Origin: an uncultured bacterium
GTDB taxonomy: Bacteria > Bacillota > Clostridia > Christensenellales > Borkfalkiaceae
NCBI GenBank assembly: GCA_949746255.1
Contig: CATKAP010000335.1
Span: forward strand, 1 to 37,026
Direction: 5' to 3'
Length of the DNA stretch: 37,026 nt
Every line of letters begins with the position of its first letter. Position 1 is the stretch's first letter. The position numbers and the translations under genes are program-made. Below the pieces are notes generated by a model. That model searched no databases. It was not told the origin of the DNA and saw only the letters and a program-made list of their open reading frames with translations. Positions 14,533 to 23,412 of the stretch are shown in pieces.

Positions 14533-15341
14533 ATACGGAATTTGCTCACACGGTGTTTATACGCGGCCTGGAGATAAACGCTTGTCACGGCGTGCACGAC
14601 TTTGAAAAAACGCAACCGCAACTTTTTGTAATAGACGCCCGTTTGAATATAGGTTATTCTCCGGAAGTTGTAAAAGACAGGCTAGAAGGAACGGTAAGTT
14701 ATTCTGACGCTTGCAAAGTTATAGAAAAAACAGTCTTAAACAACACTTTCAATCTTATAGAAAAATTAGCCGCCGAGTGCGCGTATTCGCTTTTAAACGA
14801 ATTTCCTTTAATTTCCGGCGTTGAAATAACGGTAAAAAAACCGGAGGCGCCTGTAAAATATAAACTCGATACGGTCGGAGTAAATTTTTCCGCTCAAAGA
14901 GTTAAAGCTTATCTTTCTTTGGGGTCAAGTCAGGGAGACCGCAAAAAATATCTTTATTCGGCTCTGCGTGCGTTAAACGACGTAAGGGGAGTAAAAGTTT
15001 TAAAAATTTCTTCGTTTATTGAGAACGCGCCTTACGGCGGGGTTGCCGAAAATATGTTTTTGAACTGCGCGGCGGAAATAGAAACTTATCTTTCCCCCTT
15101 TGTGCTGTTGGACGAAATTCACGTTATAGAGGAACGTTTAGGCAGGGTGCGCGGTAAACGCTGGGACGACAGAACGCTCGATATAGATATAATTTTTTAC
15201 GGCGGACATGTTATCGAGGACGAGCGGTTGACCGTTCCTCACGCAGATTATATAAACAGAGATTTTGTTTTGATTCCGCTTAAAGAAATTGCGCCCGATT
15301 TTTTATGCCCACTGTTAAATAAACGCGTTAAAGATTTGTAA
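14529..15341 (+). CDS. folBK: Fused dihydroneopterin aldolase / HPPK (FolB-FolK)
   Basis: A 270-residue bifunctional protein. Residues 1-120 are FolB: VFIRGLEINACHGVHDFEKTQ, SYSDACKVIEKTVLNNTFNLIEKLAAECA and VEITVKKPEAPV, with the usual catalytic Lys. Residues 127-270 are FolK: AYLSLGSSQGDRKKYLYSALRAL, FIENAPYGGV, LFLNCAAEIET-type strand and the pyrophosphokinase signature RWDDRTLDIDIIFY (RWGPRTLDIDI in most species). The two steps convert dihydroneopterin to hydroxymethyl-dihydropterin pyrophosphate, the FolP substrate, so the order of genes matches the pathway. It overlaps folP at ATGA. It is the last gene of the operon. DHFR and the PABA genes are not in the window. Confidence 0.94.
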   Translation: MNTEFAHTVFIRGLEINACHGVHDFEKTQPQLFVIDARLNIGYSPEVVKDRLEGTVSYSDACKVIEKTVLNNTFNLIEKLAAECAYSLLNEFPLISGVEITVKKPEAPVKYKLDTVGVNFSAQRVKAYLSLGSSQGDRKKYLYSALRALNDVRGVKVLKISSFIENAPYGGVAENMFLNCAAEIETYLSPFVLLDEIHVIEERLGRVRGKRWDDRTLDIDIIFYGGHVIEDERLTVPHADYINRDFVLIPLKEIAPDFLCPLLNKRVKDL

Positions 15342-15406
15342 ATTTAAAAATTTTAGGCAAAAGTAACAGTGAAAAGTCGGGTTTTAAGAATTTTATAAAA
15401 ATTTTA

Positions 15407-15423
15407 TTGTGCAATGTGCACAA
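15407..15423. repeat. Small palindrome in the gap before ppx
   Basis: TTGTGC (15407-15412) and GCACAA (15418-15423) form an inverted repeat with a 5-base centre in the 200-base gap between folBK and ppx. It lies about 40 bp upstream of the -10 element and could be an operator. No regulator is suggested by the sequence. Confidence 0.3.
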
Positions 15424-15459
15424 AGTTTTTTAAAAAATATATACAAATTATTATCCATA

Positions 15460-15468
15460 TGTTATAAT
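15460..15468 (+). promoter_or_regulatory. Extended -10 promoter of the ppx gene
   Basis: TG-T-TATAAT at 15460-15468 is an extended -10 element; the expected -35 position has no good match. A small hairpin GGCAAA/TTTGCC (15506-15511, 15517-15522) lies in the leader, just before the GAGGAG ribosome binding site. Confidence 0.5.
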
Positions 15469-15542
15469 TAATGCGATAAAGTTTTGTAACATTCAACTAA
15501 CGCGAGGCAAAAATTATTTGCCGCCGTGAGGAGTATATTATT

Positions 15543-17057
15543 TTGGAAAAGATAGGCATTATTGATTTAGGCTCGAATTCTGCAAGGCTCGTTATTGTAA
15601 ATCTCTTTGCTGACGGCTACTTTATGGTAGTGGACGAACTGAAAGAAAGCGTAAGGCTTGGGCAGGACATGGAAAGAGACGGGTTTTTGAAACCTGCCCG
15701 GGTTGCCGAAACCGTAAAAACATTGAAAATGTTTAAAAAACTCTGCGATACGAGCGGGGTGGAGCGAATAATCGCCGTTGCGACCGAGGCGGTTCGCCGT
15801 GCAAAAAATCAAAGGAGTTTTTTAGACGAAATACAGGCGACGTGCGGAATTAAAATACGGGTGCTCACTTCTGAAGAAGAGGCCGTTTTTGTATACCGCG
15901 GCGTTATTAATACAATGGATATACCCAAGGGTATAATTTTGGAAATCGGCGGCGGATCAACCAAAATAGTTTACTACAACCGCAGAAATATGCTCAATTA
16001 TGTAACTCTTCCTTTCGGCGCGGTTACGCTTACGGGACTTTTTTCGGGCGACGGGTTGAAACCCGAAGAACAAGCGGAGAAAATAGAAGAATTTTTCACC
16101 GAACAATTGAAGCAGGTGGAATGGCTTAAAGAAGTTGACGCGGACGTTCAGATGATAGGCGTTGGCGGTTCATTCCGTAATTTGTTTAAAATAACAAAAA
16201 TGGTGCGCAAGTATCCTTTGGATACCGTTCATAATTATAAAATGTCAACCGAGGACTTTGTTCCGGTATACGACATGATCAAGGTTTTGGATCTCGATAA
16301 AAAGAAAAAAATAAAGGGGCTTTCCGCGGCAAGGGCGGATATTCTTCCCGCAGCGCTTGCCGTTATCAAATCGTTTATTAAATACATGAACGTTGAAACG
16401 TTTACTTTTTCGGGCGCGGGATTGAGAGAAGGAATAATGTTCAATCAGGCGCTTCCCATGACTTTGGAAAAACCCATTGCCGACGTATTGAATTATTCTT
16501 TGACGACTCTCGTAAAATATTACGATTGCAACGAAAAGCATGTTGAACATGTGGTAAATTTAAGCATACAGCTTTTTAAACAACTCAGAGTGCTTCATAA
16601 ATTTCCTCGTCAGTATCTTAAAATTTTGAAAATAGCGGCAATGTTGCACGATTGCGGAATGAGGGCGAAATATTACAATCATCCTCGTCACAGTTGGTAT
16701 ATAATTTTAAATTCCACTCTTTCCGGCGCAACCCACCGCGAAATAGTGCTTGCGGCGTTTACGGCGTGCTGCCATAACAGAGAGGATATAAATCTTTTGG
16801 ATTGGACTCGTTACCGCGATATAGTCGCCGAGGACGATTTGGAAATAGTAAAAAAATTAGGAGTAATGCTCCGAATAGCCGAGAGTTTGGACAGGTCGAG
16901 CGCCGGAACCATAAAAGGAATCAATTGCGACATTTTAGGCGATTCGGTAATAATGAAAACCGAAGTCGAAGGCGACGCCGCTTTGGAAATAAGAAACGCT
17001 ATGGCGGCTTCTTCCGAATTCAGAAAATCTTTCCACAAAAATTTAGAAATCTTATAA
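15543..17057 (+). CDS. Ppx/GppA family phosphatase with C-terminal HD-type domain
   Basis: A 504-residue exopolyphosphatase or pppGpp phosphatase. The N-terminal actin-like fold has GIIDLGSNSARLVIV, ATEAVRRAKN, SEEEAVFVYRGV (catalytic Glu) and LEIGGGSTKIVYY (phosphate loop). The C-terminal half from about residue 310 is helical and HD-like (HVVNLSIQLFKQL, AAMLHDCGMRAKYYNHPRHSWYII), matching two-part Ppx proteins such as E. coli Ppx. It would degrade polyphosphate or (p)ppGpp in the cytoplasm; which one cannot be read from sequence. The start is TTG 15543, with GAGGAG about ten bases before. It stands alone, with its own promoter and hairpin. Confidence 0.9.
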   Translation: MEKIGIIDLGSNSARLVIVNLFADGYFMVVDELKESVRLGQDMERDGFLKPARVAETVKTLKMFKKLCDTSGVERIIAVATEAVRRAKNQRSFLDEIQATCGIKIRVLTSEEEAVFVYRGVINTMDIPKGIILEIGGGSTKIVYYNRRNMLNYVTLPFGAVTLTGLFSGDGLKPEEQAEKIEEFFTEQLKQVEWLKEVDADVQMIGVGGSFRNLFKITKMVRKYPLDTVHNYKMSTEDFVPVYDMIKVLDLDKKKKIKGLSAARADILPAALAVIKSFIKYMNVETFTFSGAGLREGIMFNQALPMTLEKPIADVLNYSLTTLVKYYDCNEKHVEHVVNLSIQLFKQLRVLHKFPRQYLKILKIAAMLHDCGMRAKYYNHPRHSWYIILNSTLSGATHREIVLAAFTACCHNREDINLLDWTRYRDIVAEDDLEIVKKLGVMLRIAESLDRSSAGTIKGINCDILGDSVIMKTEVEGDAALEIRNAMAASSEFRKSFHKNLEIL

Positions 17058-17062
17058 AACAG

Positions 17063-17090
17063 AATGCCGCGCAAAGCGGCATTTATAATA
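17063..17090 (+). terminator. Hairpin between ppx and maf
   Basis: Stem AATGCCGC / GCGGCATT (17063-17070 and 17076-17083) with loop GCAAA, followed by TATAATAG. The T-run is weak, so some read-through into maf is likely; no other clear maf promoter was seen. Confidence 0.6.
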
Positions 17091-17101
17091 GATAAACCGA
17101 T

Positions 17102-17659
17102 ATGTTATACGTACTTGCAAGCGCGTCGCCGCGTCGCCGTGAGCTTTTGGCGCAAATTTTGAATAAATTCGAGGTAATACCCGCAACTTCGGAGGAAAAG
17201 GTAAATATTTCTCTTTTTCCCGAACAAACGGCTTGCGCGCTTGCCGAAAATAAATGTGATGAAATTTTTGAAAAAAATACTTCCAAAACGGTGATAGGCT
17301 GCGATACGGTTGTGGTTTTTAACGGTGAAATTCTGGGCAAACCTAAGAACGAAGAGGACGCGTATAAAACTTTGAAAGCCCTTTCCGGAAAAACTCATTA
17401 CGTAATAACCGGAGTGTGCGTGCGCAACAGATTCAAGAAAATAAAGAACTATGAAAAGACGGAAGTCAGGTTCAATCAGCTTTCCGATGAATTTATAAAA
17501 GATTATGTTAAAAGCGGTTCGCCTATGGATAAAGCGGGGAGTTACGGCATACAGGACGGCGGACTTGTAAAAGAATATTTCGGAAGTTATACAAACGTGG
17601 TCGGGTTGCCGGTGACTCTTACCAAAAAATTGCTTGAAGAGGTATTAACAGACTTATGA
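17102..17659 (+). CDS. maf: Maf-like nucleotide pyrophosphatase
   Basis: A 185-residue house-cleaning enzyme that hydrolyses non-canonical or canonical NTPs such as dTTP and UTP to monophosphates. It has the signature LASASPRRRELL near the start, ATSEEKV, VIGCDTVVVFNGEILGKP (catalytic Asp), LSGKTHYVITGV, and the C-terminal DKAGSYGIQDGG. Those are family motifs at full length. In many Firmicutes maf precedes the mreBCD cell-shape genes; here it overlaps, by four bases, an MreB-like gene. No clear ribosome binding site precedes the ATG at 17102. Confidence 0.93.
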   Translation: MLYVLASASPRRRELLAQILNKFEVIPATSEEKVNISLFPEQTACALAENKCDEIFEKNTSKTVIGCDTVVVFNGEILGKPKNEEDAYKTLKALSGKTHYVITGVCVRNRFKKIKNYEKTEVRFNQLSDEFIKDYVKSGSPMDKAGSYGIQDGGLVKEYFGSYTNVVGLPVTLTKKLLEEVLTDL

Positions 17660-18672
17660 AAAAAATAGCCGTTGATTTCGGTTCGGGAGTTACTAAAATA
17701 TTTTTGTCGGGTTGCGGAGTGGTTTTACGCGAAGCTACCTGCATAGCCGTAGAGGAATATGAAGAAAAGGGTGAAAAAAAACTCGGAATAAAAGCTTGCG
17801 GCGATAAAGCCCGCGCCTTATACGGAAGGGCGGCGGTGGATACGCGCATAGTGAATCCCGTATTCGAAGGGGATATAATCCATTTTGAATTGGCCGTTCA
17901 ACTTTTTAAATATTTTCTTTCCAAAATAGAAATTACCCGGTTTTCGGCGCGCCGTACCGAAATTTTGTTTATTTTGCCGTGCGGCATGAAAAAAGAAGTC
18001 AAACAGAAATATCGGTCGCTTGCGGAAGCGTGCGGATTTTCGTCGGTGTATTTCACTCTGACCCCGTTTGCTGCCGTAATCGGACAAAACGTGATAATTA
18101 ATGAAAGCGCCCCTATGTTTTCTTTGGATATCGGTTATTCTCTTTCGGTGATAGCCGCTTTCTCTCAGGACGGGATAATATCCGGACTGAGCGTAAATCT
18201 CGGCGGCGGTAATATCGACGTTCACATAATGGACGATCTTGCCGAAAACAGTAATCTTAAAATAGGCGGGCTGACTGCCGAAAAACTTAAAAACAGAGTG
18301 GCAAGTTTGCTTCCGGACGATAATAAAATGGCGGTTGCCGAAGGCAGAGATTTAACGAGCGGCGCTCCCGTTTCCGTTTCCGTCAATTCCGAACAACTTA
18401 CCGAAGCCGTAACGACTTATGTTGATAAAATTTTGGAATATGTAGTTTTCGTCATTACAAAGCTTCCTCCGGAGGCGGCTTCCGCAGTAATGCGCGGCGG
18501 GGTTTATCTTTCGGGCGGACTTATGAAAATGGACGGAATCGCCGACTATATACAAAGCAAACTCGGCATGTCCGTAATTCTTGCCGAAGAACCGCAGCTT
18601 GCGGCTGTAAGCGGGGGCGGCGCGATTGTCTCCGATTATACTCTTGCGGACACGTTTGCGACCGAAGAATAA
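17656..18672 (+). CDS. Degenerate MreB/Mbl-like actin-family protein
   Basis: A 338-residue protein, the usual MreB length, with the MreB plan: VDFGSGVTKIFLSGCGVVLREAT (phosphate 1), VNPVFEGDIIHFELAVQLFKYFL, ILFILPCGMKKEVKQKYRSLAEACG, and VYLSGGLMKMDGIADYIQSKL (adenosine motif). Two nucleotide-site elements differ. The motif around the catalytic Glu, normally EEP-AAAIG, reads LTPFAAVIG (Leu135, Thr136). Phosphate 2, normally DIGGGTT, reads DIGYSLS (158-164). Loss of both suggests that ATP hydrolysis is weak or absent. The position after maf fits an mreB-derived gene, but mreC and mreD are absent. It overlaps maf at ATGA and lies 37 bases before lepA. It may be a regulatory or forespore paralogue; that is a guess. 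Confidence 0.78.
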   Translation: MKKIAVDFGSGVTKIFLSGCGVVLREATCIAVEEYEEKGEKKLGIKACGDKARALYGRAAVDTRIVNPVFEGDIIHFELAVQLFKYFLSKIEITRFSARRTEILFILPCGMKKEVKQKYRSLAEACGFSSVYFTLTPFAAVIGQNVIINESAPMFSLDIGYSLSVIAAFSQDGIISGLSVNLGGGNIDVHIMDDLAENSNLKIGGLTAEKLKNRVASLLPDDNKMAVAEGRDLTSGAPVSVSVNSEQLTEAVTTYVDKILEYVVFVITKLPPEAASAVMRGGVYLSGGLMKMDGIADYIQSKLGMSVILAEEPQLAAVSGGGAIVSDYTLADTFATEE

Positions 18673-18709
18673 AAGATTTTAATTATAAAACGCAGAGGCA
18701 ATTTAATTT

Positions 18710-20515
18710 ATGGGAAATAAACGCAACGTACGTAATTTTTGCATAATAGCGCATATCGATCACGGCAAGAGTACTCTCGCCGACCGTCTTATGGAGAGGA
18801 CTGGACAGGTTTCCGAACGCGATATGGAAGCGCAGCTTCTAGATTCCATGGATATAGAACGGGAAAGAGGTATTACAATAAAACTCACTCCCGTAAGAAT
18901 GTTTTACAAGGCCGGCGACGGTCAGGAATATGAATTCAATCTTATAGATACTCCTGGACACGTGGACTTCACTTACGAAGTTTCGCGTTCTCTCGCCGCA
19001 TGCGAAGGCGCCATATTGATAGTTGACGCTTCTCAAGGGGTGGAGGCGCAGACGCTTGCAAACGTTTATCTTGCATTGGAAAACAACCTTGAAATTTTAC
19101 CCGTTATAAATAAGGTGGATTTGCCTTCGGCCCGCCCCGAAGAAGCAAAAAAAGAAATAGAAGAAGTTATAGGTTTGGACGCTTCTTACGCACCCTTGGT
19201 TTCGGCGAAAGAAGGTCTCAATATAGAGGAAGTTTTGGAAGATATAGTAAAATATTTTCCTGCCCCTTCGGGAGACGATACCGCTCCTCTCAAAGCGTTG
19301 ATATTCGACAGTTATTACGATAACTACAAGGGCGTTATTCTGTTTGTAAGAATAAAAGACGGTTCGGTTAAGGCCGGAGATAAAATTAAAACTTTCCGTT
19401 CTTCGCAAATTTACGACGTGGTGGAAACAGGTGTGTTCAGTCCGGGACTCACGCCTAAAAACGGTCTTTTTGCCGGTGACGTAGGCTATATTGCCGCTTC
19501 TATAAAGTCCATTCAGGACGTCGCGGTGGGAGATACGGTTATTAACGCCGTTAACCCCGCAACTGAGCCTTTGCCCGGTTACAAGCAGGTGCAAAGCGTG
19601 GTATTCTGCGGTATTTACCCGCTTGACGGAAGCCGTTTCAACGATTTAAAGGACGCTATTTTAAAATTACAGCTTAACGACGCTTCGCTTATTTTCGAGC
19701 CTGATTCTTCCGTTGCGCTCGGTTTCGGTTTCAGGTGCGGGTTTTTGGGGCTTTTGCATATGGAAATAATTCAGGAGCGCATAGAGCGGGAATTCGGACT
19801 TGAAATAATAACTACCGCGCCTTCCGTAAGCTATAAAGTAGTGAAAACTGACGGTGAAGAAATTTTTGTGGACAACCCGTCGCACCTGCCGCCCGTTTCG
19901 GAAATTGAGCATATGGAGGAGCCTATCGTCAAAGCCGATATCTATTCTCCGCCCGATTATCTGGGGCAGATTATGGATTTATGCCGCGAGAAGAGAGGAG
20001 TGTTTTTACAGATGACGTACCTTGATAAAAGCAGGGTGCGTTTAGAGTATAATCTTCCGTTAAACGAAATAATTTTCGACTTTTTCGACGCGGTTAAATC
20101 CCGTACTCGAGGTTACGCAAGTTTCGACTACGAACTTATAGGTTACGAACGCAGCAAACTTGTAAAGTTGGATATTCTTTTAAACGGAGAAGTTTGCGAC
20201 GCGCTTTCTATGATAGTTCACGAAGACAGCGCGTATACCCGCGGCAGAACGCTTTGCGAAAACTTAAAGGAAGCAATTCCCAGACAGCTTTTCGAAGTTC
20301 CCGTACAGGCGGCTATAGGCGGTAAAATAATTGCGCGCGAAACGGTTAAAGCAGTCAGAAAAGACGTGTTGGCAAAATGTTACGGCGGCGATATCACGCG
20401 TAAGAAAAAACTTTTGGAAAAGCAGAAAGAAGGTAAAAAGCGTATGCGCCAAATAGGCAACGTCGAAGTGCCTTCCGAAGTTTTTATGCAAATATTAAAA
20501 ACTAATAAGGATTAA
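18710..20515 (+). CDS. lepA: Elongation factor 4 (LepA), ribosome-associated GTPase
   Basis: A 601-residue translational GTPase that acts on the ribosome and affects initiation and back-translocation. Domains run G (1-185: [15 protein letters not shown]1, RGITIKL switch [10 protein letters not shown]3, NKVDLPSA G4), domain II, domain III, the V-like domain with [14 protein letters not shown], and the LepA-specific C-terminal domain with [23 protein letters not shown] near the end. Length is typical. The start has AGAGG about ten bases before it. A strong bidirectional terminator follows. Confidence 0.98.
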   Translation: MGNKRNVRNFCIIAHIDHGKSTLADRLMERTGQVSERDMEAQLLDSMDIERERGITIKLTPVRMFYKAGDGQEYEFNLIDTPGHVDFTYEVSRSLAACEGAILIVDASQGVEAQTLANVYLALENNLEILPVINKVDLPSARPEEAKKEIEEVIGLDASYAPLVSAKEGLNIEEVLEDIVKYFPAPSGDDTAPLKALIFDSYYDNYKGVILFVRIKDGSVKAGDKIKTFRSSQIYDVVETGVFSPGLTPKNGLFAGDVGYIAASIKSIQDVAVGDTVINAVNPATEPLPGYKQVQSVVFCGIYPLDGSRFNDLKDAILKLQLNDASLIFEPDSSVALGFGFRCGFLGLLHMEIIQERIEREFGLEIITTAPSVSYKVVKTDGEEIFVDNPSHLPPVSEIEHMEEPIVKADIYSPPDYLGQIMDLCREKRGVFLQMTYLDKSRVRLEYNLPLNEIIFDFFDAVKSRTRGYASFDYELIGYERSKLVKLDILLNGEVCDALSMIVHEDSAYTRGRTLCENLKEAIPRQLFEVPVQAAIGGKIIARETVKAVRKDVLAKCYGGDITRKKKLLEKQKEGKKRMRQIGNVEVPSEVFMQILKTNKD

Positions 20516-20520
20516 AACGA

Positions 20521-20563
20521 GACCGCCGTCCGAGCGTTACTCGGACGGCGGTCGGTTATTTTT
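20521..20563. terminator. Bidirectional terminator between lepA and the rhomboid gene
   Basis: A 14-bp perfect GC-rich stem GACCGCCGTCCGAG / CTCGGACGGCGGTC (20521-20534 and 20540-20553) is followed by GGTTATTTTT for lepA. On the minus strand it comes right after the stop codon of the rhomboid gene and is followed by a T-rich TCGTTTTAA. Confidence 0.92.
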
Positions 20564-21254
20564 CTTCGGTTTTCGGTTGTTGTTTTAACGCCGTAAGCTG
20601 GCTTATGTTTATTGTCAAAGCCAATAAAAGCCCTCCGAAAGCGCCTGAATAATGTCCCATATTGTGTATAAAATCGTACGGATACCATTCAAAACTTAAA
20701 GAAGACGTTCCTCCGTTGAAGCAAGCGGCAAGGTAAATAAGAGCGATAACTACGGCGCCCGAAATTATGTTAGAAGCGTTTGTTTTACCCTTAAAAAACG
20801 AAAATATATAATCTATTATCACAAATGCGTAAAATCCGTAATTGACGCCCGAAAAGCCGTGACAATTTACTGAAAGATAATTTGCGCTGACCGCAAACGA
20901 AGCTATAAACGACATCGATACGATAAGCAACAGAAAGTAAAGCGTTCCGTGTTTTCTTTCCAGATAAACGCCGTATACCGCAAAACATAGCATATTCAAT
21001 AGCACGTGCTGCCAATTGGAGTGCGAATAGCAGTTTAAAAAATTTCTGATGATGTTATCGAAAAATAAAACGTAGTCCCATTTTATAACGTAAATTTCGT
21101 TATTGATTCTGTCTATTCCGATAAATCGTTCCCAGCTTGAGCCCAAAAACATAAAAAGCGCAATATTTATCACGACAACCGTTATTGTTGCGGCGAAATA
21201 ATAGTTTTTGTTCCACCAGGTAAGCTTTTTATTTCTATCGTTTATAAATTTCAT
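20556..21254 (-). CDS. Rhomboid-family intramembrane serine protease
   Basis: A 232-residue polytopic membrane protein with about six helices after a basic N-terminus. The rhomboid signatures are present: HSNWQHVLLNMLCF (H..W.H...N, residues 78-91), the catalytic Ser motif GFSGVNYG (Ser135) in one helix, and the catalytic His in HNMGHYSGAFGGLLL (His201) in the last helix. It should cut membrane proteins within the bilayer; the substrate is unknown. The long loop between helices 1 and 2 (about 38-70) is larger than in the simplest forms. The ATG at 21254 follows AAGGGGA. It lies alone on the minus strand between lepA and an MGMT gene, splitting the lepA-hemW neighbourhood found in many Firmicutes. 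Confidence 0.85.
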   Translation of the reverse strand: MKFINDRNKKLTWWNKNYYFAATITVVVINIALFMFLGSSWERFIGIDRINNEIYVIKWDYVLFFDNIIRNFLNCYSHSNWQHVLLNMLCFAVYGVYLERKHGTLYFLLLIVSMSFIASFAVSANYLSVNCHGFSGVNYGFYAFVIIDYIFSFFKGKTNASNIISGAVVIALIYLAACFNGGTSSLSFEWYPYDFIHNMGHYSGAFGGLLLALTINISQLTALKQQPKTEEK

Positions 21255-21305
21255 TCGTGTTCCCCTTATTTTAAGTAATTTTATTTTAACATTGAATTTT
21301 TACAT

Positions 21306-21620
21306 ATGTCAAATTTTTTCGAAAGCGTTTACGAATACGTTAAAAAAGTGCCGGAAGGTAAGGTTGTAACCTACGGCGACGTTGCCCGCGCCATAGGCTC
21401 GCCTAGGGCCAGCCGACAGGTCGGCTGGGCATTGCATAGCAATCCGCAACAGGGAATTATTCCCTGTCACCGCGTAGTATTTTCAACGGGTTCGGTTTGT
21501 ACCGGGTTCGCGTTCGGTGGCCCCGAAGTTCAAAAAGCCCTTCTTGAAGCGGAAGGCGTGGAAGTTTCAGAAGATTTTCAAATAGATTTATCCAAATATC
21601 GCTGGAAGTATGCGGAGTAA
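21306..21620 (+). CDS. One-domain MGMT-family protein (DNA alkyl repair or signalling)
   Basis: A 104-residue protein that is only the DNA-binding/active domain of O6-alkylguanine-DNA alkyltransferases. It shows VPEGKVVTYGDVARAIGSPRASRQVGWAL (helix-turn-helix with the arginine finger) and IIPCHRVVFSTG, with the reactive Cys54 retained. Alkyltransferase-like proteins (ATL) of the same size have Trp or another residue in place of Cys, so this form may still remove alkyl groups. The N-terminal ribonuclease-H-like domain of Ogt is missing. No ribosome binding site precedes the ATG; the short leader from a weak -10 (TAACAT, 21287-21292) would make it nearly leaderless. hemW follows 27 bases later with its own AGGAGG. 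Confidence 0.88.
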   Translation: MSNFFESVYEYVKKVPEGKVVTYGDVARAIGSPRASRQVGWALHSNPQQGIIPCHRVVFSTGSVCTGFAFGGPEVQKALLEAEGVEVSEDFQIDLSKYRWKYAE

Positions 21621-21647
21621 TAAACGGTTTTTTTAAGGAGGTTTATT

Positions 21648-22763
21648 TTGGCGGGAATTTATATTCATATTCCTTTTTGTAAATCAAAATGTTCGTATTG
21701 CGATTTTACTTCTTTTCCCGATAAACTGTGCTATGCCGAAAGTTATATGGCTTGCGTTTATCGCGAAATGGCCATGCGCGAAAAAGAACTTTCAAATTAT
21801 ATTTTCGATACGGTTTATATAGGCGGAGGAACGCCTTCGGTCATAGACGAAAAATATATAGCAATGCTCATAGCCGCCGTAAAAAAGCATTTTAAACTTG
21901 CCGATAACTCGGAAATTACCATAGAAATTAACCCGGGCACGGTGAGCGCGGGTAAAATAGCGTTGTATGAAAAATGCGGAATTAACCGGTATTCAGTCGG
22001 TTTGCAGACGGCGGTGGACGGTCAGCTTGCCGATATCGGCAGAGTTCATAATTTAAAAGATTATTTAAATTGCGCAAAGTTGTTAAAAGGTAAAAATTTC
22101 AGCGCGGACGTTATGATAGGGCTTAAAAACCAGAATATAGCCGACATAGAATACACAATATCCGTTGCGGCGAAATCGGGGGCGAGCCATATTTCTATGT
22201 ACGCGCTTACGCCCGAAGACGGTACGCCTGTTTATACAGATTATCTTAACGGAGAACTTCCCGACGGCGACGAGGTTGCGGAAATGTACGCCGCCGGCGT
22301 AAAAAAACTCGCGTCTTTCGGTTTTGAAAGATACGAGGTTTCTAATTTCTGTAAAAAAGGAATGGAAAGCCGACATAACTTAAACTATTGGCGCAGGGGT
22401 GAATACATAGGCTTCGGCGTCGCCGCCTCGTCCTGTATCAACGATACGCGAGTTACCAATACTTTCGATTTGGACGAATATTTCAAATGTATTCTTTCGG
22501 GGCATTTTGCAGTAATAAACAGTGAAAAGATTGATAAGCGGGGGCAGGAAGAAGAGTTTATAATGCTTGCTTTAAGAACTTCCGAAGGCTTGAATCTGAA
22601 AAGATACGCCGAACTTTTCGGCGAAGATTTTTCGGTAAAATATTCCCGTCAAATTAAAAAGGTGCAGGAATATGTTGAAGTTAACGAAATTTCATTTAAA
22701 ATAAAAAGCCGGTTTCTTTTTGTTCAGAACAGTATTATAGTTGAATTTTTTAACGCCGTTTAA
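21648..22763 (+). CDS. hemW: Radical SAM heme chaperone HemW-like protein
   Basis: A 371-residue radical SAM protein once annotated as oxygen-independent coproporphyrinogen oxidase; HemW proteins bind heme and deliver it to respiratory enzymes. The 4Fe-4S motif is CKSKCSYCDF near residue 11, followed by VYIGGGTPS, EITIEINPG, RYSVGLQTA and YEVSNFCKKG. HNLNYWRRGEYIGFGVAASS is typical of HemW rather than HemN, and the HemN extra N-terminal part is missing. The TTG start at 21648 has AAGGAGG eight bases before. In many Firmicutes hemW follows lepA and precedes hrcA-grpE-dnaK; here two genes intervene and no hrcA follows. Confidence 0.9.
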   Translation: MAGIYIHIPFCKSKCSYCDFTSFPDKLCYAESYMACVYREMAMREKELSNYIFDTVYIGGGTPSVIDEKYIAMLIAAVKKHFKLADNSEITIEINPGTVSAGKIALYEKCGINRYSVGLQTAVDGQLADIGRVHNLKDYLNCAKLLKGKNFSADVMIGLKNQNIADIEYTISVAAKSGASHISMYALTPEDGTPVYTDYLNGELPDGDEVAEMYAAGVKKLASFGFERYEVSNFCKKGMESRHNLNYWRRGEYIGFGVAASSCINDTRVTNTFDLDEYFKCILSGHFAVINSEKIDKRGQEEEFIMLALRTSEGLNLKRYAELFGEDFSVKYSRQIKKVQEYVEVNEISFKIKSRFLFVQNSIIVEFFNAV

Positions 22764-22811
22764 ACAGCGGCGGCGCTCGGTTTGCGATATTTTTACTTAA
22801 GGAAAAAACTA

Positions 22812-23412
22812 ATGATTTTGAATACGGGCGCGCGGACGGATACCGTTCAATATTATACCGAATGGCTCTTAAAACGTTTTGAAGAAGGGTTTGTTTATAC
22901 TTGTAACCCTTTGTTTCCCAATAAAGTCACGCATTATGAACTTTTTTCCGAAAATTAATATGTCTGAACTGATTCCTTTTACCGAGGAAGATAAAACGGA
23001 ATTGGCTCGGGTTTTCGGCCGAATTGCGGCGGATAACGGCATACGTATTCAAACTTGCTGTACGAACGGCGATTATACGCGTTACGGTATTGACAAGTCG
23101 GGTTGCGCAACTTTAGAAATTTTAGGAGCGGCAAACGGTTGCGAGTTCAAAAATTTAAAACACAAAGGTTTACGTGAAGATTGTCACTGTATCAAGAGTC
23201 TGGATATCGGCGCTTACGATACTTGTATGAACGGATGCAAATATTGTTACGCCAATAAAAGTCCTCAAAAAGCAAGGGAAAATTATAAAAAGCATAACGT
23301 TAATTCGCCTATATTGTTTGGGGAACTGCAACCTACGGATATTATGACGCAAGAAGCGCAGAATTCTTTTATAAAGAATAATTCCAAACAGGTTTCGTTG
23401 TTCGATAATTAA
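22812..23412 (+). pseudogene. DUF1848 gene with internal deletion and frameshift
   Basis: The ATG at 22812 opens 49 codons (MILNTGARTDTVQYYTEWLL, later CNPLFPNKVTHYEL) that match the start of DUF1848 proteins, then a TAA at 22959. In another frame the sequence continues with IPFTEEDKTELARVFGRIAA, CCTNGDYTRYGIDKSGC, CHCIKSLDIGAYDTCMNGCKYCYAN, which match the C-terminal third of the same family, including its Cys-rich cluster. The family is about 300 residues; some 110-130 codons, including the FWTKNP and LTGYG-type segments, are missing at the join near 22930-22970. The gene is therefore broken by a deletion that also shifts the frame. The C-terminal part could still be translated from ATG 22936 or 22963, but without the middle it is unlikely to work as in relatives. 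Confidence 0.8.
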
